A DNA stretch of 64,000 nucleotides from Sphaerolaimus hirsutus (GCA_964036195.1 OZ038458.1:6138001-6202000); one strand, 5' to 3'. Positions 22,570 through 34,910 are shown, numbered from the stretch's first letter. Program-made: numbers and translations. The notes: generated from the letters alone by a model not told the origin.

Positions 22570-25500
22570 TCACTCAGCCCCACTAGACTCCGCCTCCTTA
22601 GTGACCTTTGCAGCGTGCAAACTGGTCATCATGGTGGGCGTGGCCGAGATCAACTGCGTGCCGCTCGACCGCTGCGTGCTGGCCGCGCTGCTAGAATCGC
22701 TCGGTAGGGGCTGAAATGTGATTTTGTTGAGGGTAGTATTTGTGCGTAGAGTGCGTGATTTAGCCAGATGATGGAAATATTTATAAATACTTAAAAACGC
22801 GAGATTTTTTTGGCCAGATGGTAACCACTCGCTGCCGCTGGAAAATCGCACGAAATCAGCATCTAGAAAAAACCCCAGAACAGCGTGACTCTAACAATTG
22901 AACACCAAACCCCATCGAAAACAATTCACCAACGACACTCAAAAACACTTTCTTCAACAAAAAAAAACCCACCGGACCATCCCCCTGCTTGGCGTGCTTC
23001 TGCAGCAACTTCGTAATGGCCGGCGAGGCGGACAGTCTCTGCAGCGCCTTCGCCGACGCCGAGCTCAACATGGAGCCGAGCGGCGGGTGCGGCTTGGTGC
23101 CCGACGCGTCGGGCGGCCCGACAGCCGCATTTTCCGCCTCTGAGCTGCTGGACTCCGCGGCGGGCGGCGAGTGCTGCCCGGACGTGTTGGTGGCGGCGGC
23201 GGCGCCCCGCGTCCGCGACATAATCGCTTGTAGGCGATTTTTGCGACGTTCTCGATCTTCTTGTTCTAGTCTGAGTGTGATGAGATTGGATGAGATTTGT
23301 AGATTTGTAACGTATGCAGACGTAGGAAAATGCAACAATAAGCGCTTCCCAGATCACAAACCGCAGCTTTTGTCATTTACGTTCTCTATACACTTAATTT
23401 GGGGGGTATTTCGAGGGGGGTTATAAATTCAACGTATCCGTTTTGAAGGGGGTATTTCGGGGGGGGTATTTCGAGGGGGGGTTTCGAGGGGGGGGATTAT
23501 TTCGAGGATATACGGTAGATGATTTTTGATTGACACTTGTTAACATTTTATTTATCCTTGAATATTGTCAAGTGAGAAAATGCTGAATGAAAATACAAAA
23601 GGGTAGTTCCAGCTTGGAACAAACACAAAACTATCAAGACGGATCTCAGACAAAGGTAATTTGAAAATAATGCAAATAACTATTTACGGACCGAATTTGC
23701 AAATTTATGTGTTTATAATCAATATTGTGAACACGAAAATACTACTTATGATGCGCCATATAATAACTAGGCAATGCTACACAAAAACCAGTCCAAAAAC
23801 ATTGGCATACAAACCTAATTTTTTCCGCCAATGCGGCTTCCACTTTCTTCCTCTCTAGCTCGGCTTGTTCTCGTTCCAGCCGCAGCTTTTCTCTCGATTT
23901 CTCATCAGATTCTGCCGTTTCACTCTGAAAAGAAAGTAGGGTGAAGGTACAATACTTATTTATGGTGTTGTCATTTATATGTATTTATTTATAGTGTTGT
24001 CATTTATATGTATTTATTTATAGCGTATAGTGTTTAAAATGTTTCGAAAAATAACAGGTTGTTGCTAATGAAATGATTCGAAAAATAAGTAGGGCATTAA
24101 TCAGATTTTGAAATACAATGGTTTAGCTTTCTATCTCATTTGATTTCGCGGCTAGCGCGAACATTTCGGTGTTCTTGAATGACTCTACTAGTCGTCTAAA
24201 AGCGCATCGACATGCCTATGTGAAGCGCCACGGCAAACGGCGCCTGGCGCCAAAAGCCGCCTGGCGCCAAAAGCCGCCTGGCGCTAGCGCTCAATATATT
24301 TACTGCCAACTGACACAACCTATCCTATATAACCAACCTCCTCCCCACTCCCCCCATCCGTTGGCGTCACAACCCTGGGCTTGCTAATCTTCGGCCCGCT
24401 GTCCGATCTGTTCCCCTCCGCGGTGGTGTTCGAGCTGTGGCACTCGTCGTCGCCCAGATAGGCATAATCGTCGGCGGCTGTGGGCGCTGGGGGGATGGGG
24501 GAGGGGGAGCCTTGACGTTGAGGGGCTACTGAGGGGGGAGGGGCTGGGTGGGGGGGGGTTATGGTTTAGGGGGTGGTGTGATTTTCGGACACTGATCCAG
24601 GGCAAGTTTGAGACAAACTTACACAGAGACACAGACAAAGATTATTTATGTATTATACGTTTGCGGATACACAGACACATGGAGAAACGCACAAGAAATA
24701 GAAACAATAAATAAATAAATATTATTTTCACAGAATTTTGGCCGTATGGGGACTTTATACAATTAGATACATATCATGTTTACTCGGCAGACATGATACT
24801 ATACAATGAGTTGCATGATGTCATATCATGCACGCTGTATCCAACCCGTAGAACTCTGCTTTGGTGACTCGTGCTTACGCATATACGGAATGAAACTATT
24901 CAATTGTGCCCGCACAATTCAAACCCCCGTCAAAGTGTAGTTGAGTTTTTTGGCATGATGCCATCCAAGCGTCGTCTGGATCTGAATAAATACAAAGCGG
25001 GAACGTTTTCTGAATTCAAAATTTTGAACGTAACAAGTTTTCGTCAAAATGAATCGATAGCGTGTAACTTTTCTAAATATGAATTAGATTAAACGTAGGT
25101 AAACGCAGGGGTCTCCTAGGGGGGGGGCTGGGGGGGGCTGCCCCCCCCCCAAATCGGCCAGCTATCTATCTATCCCGGAGGCCGCTCAGCTATCTATCTA
25201 TCCCGAGGCAAAATTTTTGGCTACTACCCCAAAAGACCCCCCCCAAATCGCTCAGCTATCTATCTATCTGGAGTGGTTTTTGAGAAATTTTGCCCCAATT
25301 TTCGCTCAAAATCACTAATGTTCGCACCTTCTTATAATTTTTCACCTTCAAAATCGTGCTTTCCGGCTATATACATGGTTATATACATATTTTTAGCCAT
25401 TTTATACCTACTTTTGGCTACTTTTAACTGATTATTAGCGATTTTTTCCCATTTCTGCCTTCTTAACCTTGAAAAAGCCTATATATTGTGCCCCCGCCAG

Positions 25501-28500
25501 CCCCCCCCCAGAAAAATTTTCCAGCTATCTACCTCTCCGGAGGAGCGATTTGCTATCTATCCAGCCCCCGCGAGGGCCAAAATCCTGGAGACCCCTGGGT
25601 AAACGTAAACACCTTCCCGATCAAGTCCGGCCCCCAATTTTTTATTTTACGTCTGCCGTCCTATCTACAGTTCTAGGATGCGCCAGAAGCTAAAACTTGG
25701 GGTAGATATTGGCGCAACATCCCTCTACTTCACATGAATTGAAGGGGTCGCGGCGACCCCCTACAGGGTGGGTCGCCGAGTGCAAAAAATTTTTGCAGCT
25801 TTTTTAGTGTCCCACACAGGTCCGGCCCCCACTGATTTCTTTCACTGCAGGTGCCGTACCTCCACCTGTGGGAGGGTTATAAATCTACAATTTTGGGGAT
25901 GTGTCGCCAACACCCCTCCCCTACTATACACTGGCCAGGGGGTCTTTAGCAACTCACCACAGTGAGGGGTGCAAAGTTTAAATTTTTTTAAAATGTTACT
26001 GTCCAACACAAGTCCAGCATCCAATTGAATTTCAAAAAAATGAACACTTTTGTGTTGTTTTAACACTAATGTGGTTGACAATGTGAAATAAGCATGAAAT
26101 ATCCTCTAAAAAATATTTCATGTGACCTAAAACTGCCCACCACATGAACCCCTCCCCCCAAGTGGGTGACAAAAAAATCACTTTTTACAACTTTTTCATT
26201 AGACACTTGAACTGCTGGTTTACAATGATTTATAGAGGAGGGTTAAAGGTATCAAATTGTGTAAAAAACCTTACCTCAAAAATGCCTTCATAAGAAAATT
26301 TGCTGGGGGTAAATTTAAAATTGTAAATTTTGCCTATTTTTGTTCCTGCAATGATGTCATTTTTACAATTTGAAATTCACCCCCAGCAAATTTTCTTATG
26401 AAGGCATTTTTGAGGTAAGGTTTTTTACACAATTTGATACCTTTAACCCTCCTCTATAAATCATTGTAAACCAGTAGTTCAAGTGTCTAGCGAAAAAGTC
26501 GTAAAAAGTGATTTTTTGTCACCCACTTGGGGAAGGGGTTCGTGTGGTGGGCAGTTTTAGGTCGGATAAAATATTTTTTAGAGGATATTTCATGCTTAAT
26601 TCACATTGTCAACCACATAAGTGTTAGAACAACACAAAAGTGTCCATTTTTTGAAATTCAATTGGATGCTGGACTTGTGTGGGGCAGTAACATTTTAATA
26701 AATTTTAAACTTTGCACCCCACACTGTGGCAGGTTGCCAAAAACCGCCTGGCCAGTGTATAGTAGGGGAGGGGTGTTGGCGACACATCCCCAAAATTTTT
26801 AGATCTATACCCCTCCCACAGCTGGAGATACGGGACCCGCAGTGTAAGAAATCAACCGGGGGCCGGACCTGTGCGGGACAGTGAAAACGCTGCAAATTTT
26901 TTTCACGTATATGGCAACCCCCTCTATAGTGAGTCGCCGCTGCCCCATTTATTCATGAGGGGTAGTGGGGGGTTGCGCCTATATACCACCCAAGTTTTAG
27001 TTTTCCACCCCTCCCACAACTGGAGATATGGCCTGCGAAGTGAAAAAAAAATAGGCAGCCGGACTTGATCGGGAAGGTGTTTATAATCAAAAATTTGCAG
27101 CACCTATCGGCACAAAAATTGGAGTAAACGAGTGCGTAAAGAACAGCACATTTTTATTTTCCTTCTTACTATCTTTATATTTTCTTTTTTACTAAATTCC
27201 TTTCACGTTCGCTCTACAAGAACAAAATATAACTTTCCAATTTTGTAGAATGATATGTCCGTCGACTATACATATTGACATATTCACGACCCACTGTGCA
27301 CCGTTTTTCTACCGTATTTAAGATGTATCGCACTTCGCTGTTCAGTAAGATGTTGAATTTCATTGACGCTCAGCGAAGCGAAACATAAGTGGACCAAACC
27401 TGTATAATATCATGTCTGCCGACTATACTTATGTGTCTCTTTTTGTGTGTGTCTAGTTTCTGTTCCAAATTGGAATTCCAAACTGGTCAGCAAACCCCTG
27501 ACCAAAACACACCACTTTTCTCATCGTCGCCCTGTGGCACTCCCTCAAAATGAACAGCACCTTCACTACCCAGCAACAAGCTCAACTCATCAGCCAAACT
27601 CATTGAACCAGTTTGGATGTCAGCGCTGCCATCACTGACAACTGTGGCAGCAGTGGTGACTACCATACGCAAATCTGGACTGGGTTCCGATTGTGGTTGT
27701 GATATCTCTGAATTGGGAAGGGCGATATCGAGACTCTGATCGAGGTTCGACGGTTTCGGATCGTTCGGCGATTGATGCTGATCCGTGGATGAATCCATTT
27801 TGATGGCAGGTGGTTCTGGTTCCGGTTCTGAGACCTGCGGTGGCGGTCAGTTGAGAAAAACGACATCGTAAATAAACAGAACAAAAAAATGACCATTGAT
27901 AGTAAAAAACCAGACCACATTGTCATGACGAATATCGCGCCTAGTCTCTTGTGTTTTCTGCTTTTTCTTGAAGGGCGGCGTACTGGGCGGTGAGCGCTGC
28001 TGCCCCAATCCACCCTTAACCTTCGATTTGACCGACTTCTTCACCTTGACCGCGTTCGGCTTCCTGTCGGAGCTGTTCGGCGGCCGAGCGATCGGCTTTT
28101 GTGGCGGCGGTTTCACTGCCGGCGTGGGTTCGTTTGGCACGGCGCTGGTAGAGCGGCGTGACGGCGCTGCGATGTCAGTTTTTATTGTGATTGCGATTTT
28201 CAAACAATAGTTTCGAATTACGAGTTGAAATTTTCAACCAGTATTTGAAATTTCAACTTTCTATACATTTTTCTAATTTCATTTAAAAAAAAATTTATAT
28301 GCAGATCCAAATTGCGATTTCCATGTGTAAAATATCCATGCATGAATTATTCTTCAAACACTAGTTTGATCTTTGATTGTGCCGCCGCGTTACAACCTTA
28401 GCGCCCTTTTGCATCAAAAATGCCACTTCTCAGATTACTCACCTCGAGGCGACCGGCTTCTGAGCCGCCAATCAGCCACCTTCGGCGCGGCTGAATTCGA

Positions 28501-31500
28501 TCGGGAATCTGACTGCTTTTTCACCGGCGTATCAGCGTTCACAGTGGACACCGGTCGCTTTTGGCGCACTTGCGTCATTTTCAGGGCTCGCGATCGATCG
28601 ATCAATTTCTTTTCGGCTGCAGCAACGCATAAAGGTTTAAAAAAAAAAGATAAAAAAATTTTTAAGGACAGAATGGTGCTCCACACACAGCGGTTTTAAA
28701 AACAAGTTCGAACGTTTTTTGGCAAAGTATGAATACCGTATTGTTTCTAATAGAAGAGCGCCGTTCTATTTTTTTTCGTCAACTTATTTACCTGCCGTTC
28801 TATCGAAGGCTGACGAAAAAAAATAGAACGGCGCGCTTCTTATAGAAGAAATACGGCATTCATACTCTGCCAAAAAAACGTTCGAACTCATTTTAAAAAT
28901 CGCTGTATGTGGAGCGGCAATGATCCGCCCCCAACGAACTATTCGAGTCGGAAACACTCGTTACATTCACGTGGACACTGCGCGACATGTTGAACAGCCG
29001 CGGCACCGCGGGCCGGTGCGGCACAGGCGCGGTCGCACTGGCGCTCATACACGGCTGGGAGGGAATGCGATTTCAGAAGGTAATTTTGATGGATAATGTT
29101 GCGGTATCACTATTTGGAAAGTGAGCCTTGATTATTTATATTAGTTATTTACATATGTAGATCAGGGGTAATAAGGGGGGTAGGCCGGGGGTAACCCTCA
29201 CTACGGTTCAAACGATATATCGTATCGAATATCAAATATCGGATATCGACCATTTTTTAATATCGAATATCGAATATCGATATCGAAAATTTTGAAAAAA
29301 TATCGAATATCGAATATCGATATCGAAAATTTTGAAAAAATATCGAATATCGATATCAAATATCGACCATTTTTTCGATATATCGAACCTGTGTTGTGTC
29401 CCCAAATTTACTTTTCATTTTCATTTAGAGATGTTTATGGTTGATCTGATGTGCTTATAGTATTGTATTTGTTGAGTAAAAGTACAGTATTTATAATGTC
29501 ATTGTTGTTGGAGTGCTAAATTTGAAGCCAGAAAACGCTGATATACTTTTTTTTGCAACATGCCTTTAAGCAATTACATTATAAGGATGAACTGTAATAT
29601 CTACCAATTGTTATTTGTCTGATACACTTTGATTCATCATGTTTTTCTTCTATTTTCTACCATTGAGTGATGTAAAGCTTGTTGAAATCACTTGTATCAT
29701 TCACATTTCAGTTAAGAGATGAAAAAACATGTGTGCAACCACATGAAAATACAATATGCCACTTGAAATATGCCTTGCTATACCAAAAGCATATCGCAAT
29801 ATCGAATATCGAAAATATCGAAATATCGAATATCGACCACTTTTCAATATCGAATATCGAATATCGATATCGAAGTTCCATATCGTATCGATATCGAATA
29901 TCGAGTTTCAGAAAAAAATATCGAATATCGAATATCGATATCGAAAATTTTGAAAAAATATCGAATATCGATATCGAAAAGTCATATCGTTTGAACCCTA
30001 ACCCTCACCCCCACCTGGCTAATTACCTATCTAGACAAATTTTTCACTCACAAGAAGCTCACACTCATTCAAACCTCCGAAAATACCCAACAACCCAACC
30101 CACCCTATTCTCCTGTTCCATCTGCACGACATGCACCTGCCTAGGCTTCAATCGCACGTCGTAGGTCTGCATGTGCCTGTCCAAGTTGGTCAGGTGCGTC
30201 AGCCTCCGCGGCGTGCTCGAGCCGAACGCGTAGCGGTGCGCAGAGGGCGTGCGGGCGGCGCGCGGCGAACGTAGCGCTACGTTGCGACGTTGGGCAGCCG
30301 CGGCCAGGCGGAGGGAAATAGCCATTCGTTGTTGCTCTTCGATTTCCTGAGGGGGGAGAAAGGGGGTTTGATGTATTGATCAATATAGAGTCTTTTCCAA
30401 TGTTTGGTAGGCGGAAAGGCTTTAAAATCTATACACATAGGTAAAATAGGCTGAAATAGCTGAAAATAGGCGAAAAGGTAAATACATGAACTAGTGATTT
30501 TGAAGGTGAAAATGGGAAAAAAGGTGTAAAACTAATTGCGATTTTGAACACAAATCCGGGAATAATTTCTCAAAAATCTCTCCAGATAGCTATGTAGATA
30601 GTTGACCGATTTAGGAGGGGGTTCGGGGAATAGTAGCTAAAAAGTACTATCCTCAGTGATAGTTATAAATATAACCGGAGGAATTTGAGTTGGGGGGGGG
30701 TATCCCCCATTCGAGACCCCTGCCCAACCCCATCATGCATCACGAGTTCACAACCCCACTCTCAAACACACCCTGAGCTGTTTCCTCCTCTGCAAGACAG
30801 CCTGCTGCCTGGCTTCCACCTTCTGTCTGACTTGCGAAGCGACAGCCAATCGGCTTTCGTGCCGCGCTGCAGACACCCGTTCCATGCGCTCGGCTAGTTC
30901 GGCCGCTCGCTGCCGCCGTCTGGGTGAGGGAAGGGTGGGGTTCAAACGGGATCCGAAATTTAATTCCGAAAAATTCCCGGATTTTGTGCTTTCGATCCCG
31001 ATTCCGAAATTTGAAAATTACAATACCGACCCGAAAATTAGAAATGCCAATCCCGATCCCGAAACACCAAACCCGATCAAGTAAATTCAAAAAACCAATC
31101 CCGATTCCGAAAAGTAATTTGAACCCTACGGGTGCAGATGAATGCAACGAGGTGCGCAGATTTTTTTGCATGTGCAAAAAGAGTGTGTTGAGGTAAAAAA
31201 AGTGCGTTGAATACATCCTCTAAAATCGATCAATTCCGAAAAATTCCGGATTTTGTACAGTCCAGTTTACTTAATATGTATTTAGTCATGCGTATCGATT
31301 GGATTATGTTTGAGCAGGGTTCGCAGCTAGTCACGTAATTAATAAATTTCGTGTTTTCTCACCCGGTGACTTTTTCGTATATGAATGAATAAACATGTCT
31401 GCAAATGCAACACGCACCAAAGGAATTTCAATCGCAGTGCCAATTTCCGAAGGCCTGGCAATTTCCTTTCACAATGGGCCCACACACACTAGTTGACATA

Positions 31501-32753
31501 AAAATTCGTGTCAACTAAATTTTGGTTAATTATGTCATTTTAATTTAGCTACGTGATAGAGCATAGTTAATTTTATATCGTGACACTGGACTTGTATTGT
31601 TTATGTCTAGTGTGATACTTTTAGACTGTTTTGGTGCTATTTAGTTGACATTTATTTACGATGTCAACTAGTGTGTGTGAACCCAATCAAACCAACAAAA
31701 ATCACCCTCAAAAACAATCAACAAAAAAAAGAAAAAAAGACCTCTTCATTTCTTCCCTCTGGTGCTGGGCTATGGCGACAAGTCGACGTTCATAGCGGGC
31801 AGCCGCTTCTGATAAACCCAGACCCGCCGTGGAGCACGTCATGCCTGCGTTGGAAAATTGGTGATTGGGGGTTGTTGTGATTTTTGAATGCAGGGGTATC
31901 TTGAATTTTGACCCTCCGAGTGGTTGGATAGATAGCAAATCGCTCCTCCGGAGGGATAGATAGCTGAAAAATTTTCTGGGGGGGGGGGGGGGTTTGGGGG
32001 GGGGGGGTTGTGGTGGTTCAATATATAGGCTTTTTCGGGGCATAGAAGGAAGAAAAGGATAAGTAGGTGTAAAATAGCTCAAAAATGGTATACAAGAGCA
32101 TATAGTACTCAAAATAGCTGAAAATAGGCAGTTAGACGCATGAACTAGTGATTTTGGTGGTGAAAATCTATATATAGGTATGAAAAATAGCGATTTTGAG
32201 TGAAAATTGGGGTATTGTTTCTGAAAAATCGCTCCAGATAGGTAGATAGCTGGACGATTTGGGGGGGGGGTTTAGGGGGTAGTAGCCCAAAATTTTGCCT
32301 CCGGGATAGATAGATAGCTGAGCGGCCTCCGGGATAGATAGATAGCTAGCTGGGCGGTTTGGGGGGGGGGGTAACCCCCCCAACCCCCCCCCCCCATTCG
32401 AGACCCCTGTTTGAATGTGAGTGTTGATCGATTTATATTTCATAACCAAATAGGAATAGGACTTCTGTGTGTTTAGGCAACGTCCTAAATTTATAAAATG
32501 TCTTTTCATCGACATTTACAGGAGTCGATAAATAAATGGCATCAGGGGTATTCCAGGTTTTGACACTTGGTTGGGTAGATACCAAATCGCTGTAATTTTT
32601 TTTTTGGGGGGGGGACCCCCTTTCCTACCCCTGAACAGCATCGAATATTCAGAATTCTTATTTAAAAACATCGCAAATCTATATAAGTCGACTCGTATAT
32701 TTTTTACCTGCAGCCGCTGTGCCGGCACGCTGGTTACATTCACAGCGATTCAT
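22570..32753 (-). CDS. MAP7: MAP7/ensconsin family microtubule-associated protein, 12 exons
   Basis: The product binds microtubules and, in known family members, recruits kinesin-1. Exons from 5' to 3' are 32708-32753, 31742-31844, 30772-30919, 30104-30346, about 28925-29054, 28443-28616, about 27919-28166, 27513-27834, 24374-24486, 23815-23924, 22973-23270 and 22570-22710. Phases agree at every junction that could be fixed; the 3' ends of exons 5 and 7 are uncertain. The N-terminal part has the family's basic coiled coil (RRRQRAAELAERMERVSAAR, VEARQQAVLQRRKQLR) and YAFGSSTPRRL. A basic, proline/serine-rich linker follows, and then the C-terminal MAP7 coiled coil (EREQAELERKKVEAAL, RLEQEDRERRKNRLQAIM). 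The product is about 690 residues. The stop TGA overlaps a donor-like GTGAGT, so a further exon is possible. Introns are full of transposons. Confidence 0.85.
23377..23518. repeat. Partial CCTCGAAATACCCCC element in MAP7 intron
   Basis: Only the right half is present: CATTTACGTTCTCTATACAC, then GGGGGGTATTTCGAGG runs and the end TTTCGAGGATATACGGTA. Confidence 0.6.
24215..24295. repeat. GGCGCC-word tract in MAP7 intron
   Basis: GGCGCCTGGCGCC and AGCCGCCTGGCGC words are repeated without fixed period. The same word fills tracts near 16690-16755 and 44760-44960. Confidence 0.5.
25106..25597. mobile_element. hAT-like element, CAGGGGTCTC family
   Basis: The ends CAGGGGTCTCCTAGG and TCCTGGAGACCCCTG are flanked by a perfect 8-bp duplication GGTAAACG (25098-25105, 25598-25605). 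The interior carries the family's CAGCTATCTATCTATCC words near both ends and AGCGATTTTTT or AAAATCGTG words between. Confidence 0.85.
25606..27083. repeat. 1.48-kb palindrome
   Basis: The arms run from AAACACCTTCCCGATCAAG to CTTGATCGGGAAGGTGTTT and meet near 26335. Each is about 730 bp with moderate divergence. The ends share AACACCTTCCCGxTCAxGTCCGG with the inner arms of the element at 10780-11474. It lies in MAP7 intron 8. Confidence 0.75.
28679..28917. repeat. Fold-back MITE next to MAP7 exon 5
   Basis: The inverted ends GCTCCACACACAGCGGTTTT and AAAATCGCTGTATGTGGAGC have arms of about 110 bp meeting at CTTATTTACCTGCC. It lies directly downstream (in gene sense) of the open frame of exon 5, so that exon's donor cannot be fixed. 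Confidence 0.7.
29202..30000. mobile_element. hAT-like element, TAGGGTTCAAACG ends, filled with TCGATATCGAATATCG words
   Basis: The ends TACGGTTCAAACGATAT and ATATCGTTTGAACCCTA are flanked by a perfect 8-bp duplication ACCCTCAC (29194-29201, 30001-30008). Both subterminal 180-200 bp are irregular arrays of ATCGATATCGAATATCG; the middle 380 bp is unique. Confidence 0.85.
30400..30716. repeat. Truncated CAGGGGTCTC-family hAT-like element
   Basis: Only the right end (ATTCGAGACCCCTG) is intact. The interior matches the family (TAGGTAAAATAGGCTGAAATAGC, AGATAGCTATGTAGATAG). It lies in MAP7 intron 3. Confidence 0.6.
30934..31129. mobile_element. TTCAAACG-ended element filled with CCGAAATTT/CCCGATTCCG words
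   Basis: GGGGTTCAAACGGGATCC at the left and AATTTGAACCCTA at the right are inverted ends of the 29202-30000 type, with a different filling word. No 8-bp duplication is seen. Its left edge lies only about 15 bp from the 3' splice site of MAP7 exon 3. Confidence 0.6.
31480..31679. repeat. CACACTAGTTGACA-family MITE
   Basis: CACACACACTAGTTGACA at the left and TGTCAACTAGTGTGTGTG at the right are inverted. Relatives lie at 34911-35114 and 46055-46276. Confidence 0.75.
31891..32409. mobile_element. hAT-like element, CAGGGGTATC/GAGACCCCTG ends
   Basis: A perfect 8-bp duplication TTTGAATG flanks it (31883-31890, 32410-32417). The interior has GATAGATAGCTG words, long G runs and repeated GTGAAAATCTATA segments. 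It lies in MAP7 intron 1. Confidence 0.85.
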
Positions 32754-33244
32754 TTTTCGATTAATTCAATACTCGATCGGGCGAAAATTTCAATTGTTAC
32801 TGGCATTAAATAAATTATTCAATTAAAATGACAATAAATGTAAATGTAAATATCTGCAAAATCAACATAGATATTTATAAACTCGTACAAAATGCATCCG
32901 CTCATACTCATTCGAAAGCGACAAGAGCAAAAAAAACTAATTCAAAATCAATTCCCCTAAAACCCCACAAAAACAATCCTCAAATATACCTAATACCCAA
33001 ACACAATTTACCCGCAAAAGCATCACAACAACAATTCAAAATGGGAAACAAAGGCATTCATTCCCAGCCATTGGAAACACGCAAAGTGCCCTGTGCGTTC
33101 GCCCCCGACACACGGGAGGCCCATAAAGTGCTAAGCCGCGGTGCAACGCAACGGGGCTAGCCGATGCAGTGCACTGCAGGGTGTAAATTCAATGACAGAG
33201 TAGGGCGAAAGTAGGGCGCGAGTGAGCATTGAAATTGGTGGCAC

Positions 33245-33932
33245 TAGAGTTGGCACTTGATTTTTTTAACTGATTTTTTTTTTGTAAATCTGATTTAAGG
33301 GGGAAAACTGATTTAAATTTAAAAAAATCAAAGGCACAATTTCTGATATACTAGCACTAGGTATTTTGCATTTTTTTGCACGCAAGCGCACAATTTCTCA
33401 TTAACATTACCATTGACGGGGTTTTATGGATTTTGGGGCAGTTTTAGTGTAAAAGCTTCCATTTATTCATGTTACCAGGTAATTATAAGCCGTGTGATGC
33501 TAGTGTAGTATATAATATCCAGCCAATGTGGTCACACTTACTTCTACAGTGTTAACATTACTGTCAATGTATTAGCCGTCTCTTACAGCCTTTTTAAGCA
33601 CTATTCAATGCTGAACTTCACTCGAAGTCACGAATGTTAGACAAAAGGCGATATAAGTAATAAGTCAACGTAAAAATAGATATTTTTGAAAGAAATCACT
33701 GCTTAAAATGCTATACCATGACTCCACAGTCATAATATGACCACACCACAATAGACATAACAATACATTGTCTGACACTTAACATACACATATTTTTCTC
33801 CAAACCCCACCAAACCTCCAATTTTGGATGATTAAAAAAATCTGATTTAAATTTAAAAAAAAACAATTTTAATTAAAAAAATTGATTTAAAAAAGTCAAG
33901 GCATTTAAAAAAATTGATTTTTTCCAACCCTA
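33245..33932. mobile_element. hAT-like element, TAGAGTTGG/CCAACCCTA ends, filled with CTGATTTAAATT words
   Basis: A perfect 8-bp duplication GGTGGCAC flanks it (33237-33244, 33933-33940). Its core aligns in reverse with the core of the TAGGGTTGGAAAAA elements (CTAGGTATTTTGCA, TTGCACGCAAGCGCACAATT), so it is a distant relative with a different filling word. Confidence 0.8.
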
Positions 33933-33944
33933 GGTGGCACCCTC

Positions 33945-34100
33945 ATAGCCTGTGAAATGTCAAACGTCGTGCGAACTGTCAAAAGTCAGGTAAAATGCCC
34001 TGTAAAATGGTAACCGAACGTTTGCCATGTTACAGGGCATTTTGCATGACTTTTGACGCTTTGCATGACATTTGACATTTTACAGGGTCCAGAACCTCCC
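33945..34100. repeat. CCCTGTAAAATGTCA-family MITE
   Basis: GCCTGTGAAATGTCAAACGTC at the left and GACATTTTACAGGGTCC at the right are inverted, with CATGACTTTTGACG units between. Confidence 0.55.
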
Positions 34101-34397
34101 CCCCCCAGAAAGCACACACGTTTACGCGCTTACTGGGGCGTCAGCGCCCTACGGTGCACCTTATGTTGTCATTGAATCCTACCCCAAGGGAAAACAGAGG
34201 CACGTGATGTAAATCATGTAATGCGATGTATAGTTATGAAATAAAGGGGAAAATAATGTATTTCAAATTTTCGCGTGACTTCGAGAGAGTATATTTACAA
34301 GTAAATAACATTCTCGAATAAATCCTCCGGGGAAGTTTTTGATATATTTTTGACTGGGGAATTATTCAAGCTGAAAAGTTGCAGTTACGATAGAACT

Positions 34398-34888
34398 TTA
34401 GAAAATACAAAATTGTCTACTAAAAAAAACAAAGAAAAACGCAAACAAGCGAATACGTTTTACAGATTACTTCTAAATAACTATTATTTGGTACAAATAT
34501 TTGTGGATGCATTATCATTTGATTGGATAGCTAAAACTTGGGAGTTATTCGAGCAGGGGTACTTTTTTATTCTCAGGAATTTGGGGTACTCGACCAAAGT
34601 TTCAAAACGTGCGCATACCTACCTTTTTTCCTCACTCTTAATCTCGCAAAACTTCATCTCACAGCAAAAGATATATTCAAATGAAAAGCGACAGTTGACA
34701 CAACAGGCTACATTGCCACTCATAATTACTTCGCAAACATCTCGACTGCACTCAAAACAAAATAAATCCGAAGGGACAAATGCTCCCAGCTTGTATTTAG
34801 AATTTTCAATAAGAAACACATCATAAGCACTCGAAAATGTGTCCCGCGCAATGGCATAAATATGAGAATCCCACTTGACACGACACAT
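34398..34888 (-). CDS. Small cysteine-rich protein, two exons
   Basis: Exon 34623-34888 runs from an ATG to a strong donor (AAAAAG|GTAGGTATG), phase 2. The next strong acceptor (CTTTGTTTTTTTTAG) at 34420 joins in phase to a 22-nt exon at 34398-34419 ending in TAA. The product is 95 residues with 13 cysteines, mostly in pairs (CFEC, CCVNC, FCCEMKFC), which suggests metal binding or disulfides; the family is not recognised. There is no clear signal peptide. The two splice signals fitting in phase are the main support. A CACACTAGTTGACA element lies 22 bp upstream of the ATG. TCTCGGTTCAAAT just before the ATG also occurs in the 5' flank of both receptor genes. Confidence 0.4.
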
Positions 34889-34910
34889 TTGAACCGAGAC
34901 AATTGCGGTA

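Noticed and set aside
29679-30164. Repetitive frames rich in YRNIEYR
   Set aside because: They are translations of ATCGATATCGAATATCG words in the hAT-like element at 29202-30000.
34350-34826. Plus-strand frame of 158 codons
   Set aside because: It overlaps the splice-supported minus-strand cysteine-rich gene, has no splice or start support and has no protein-like pattern.
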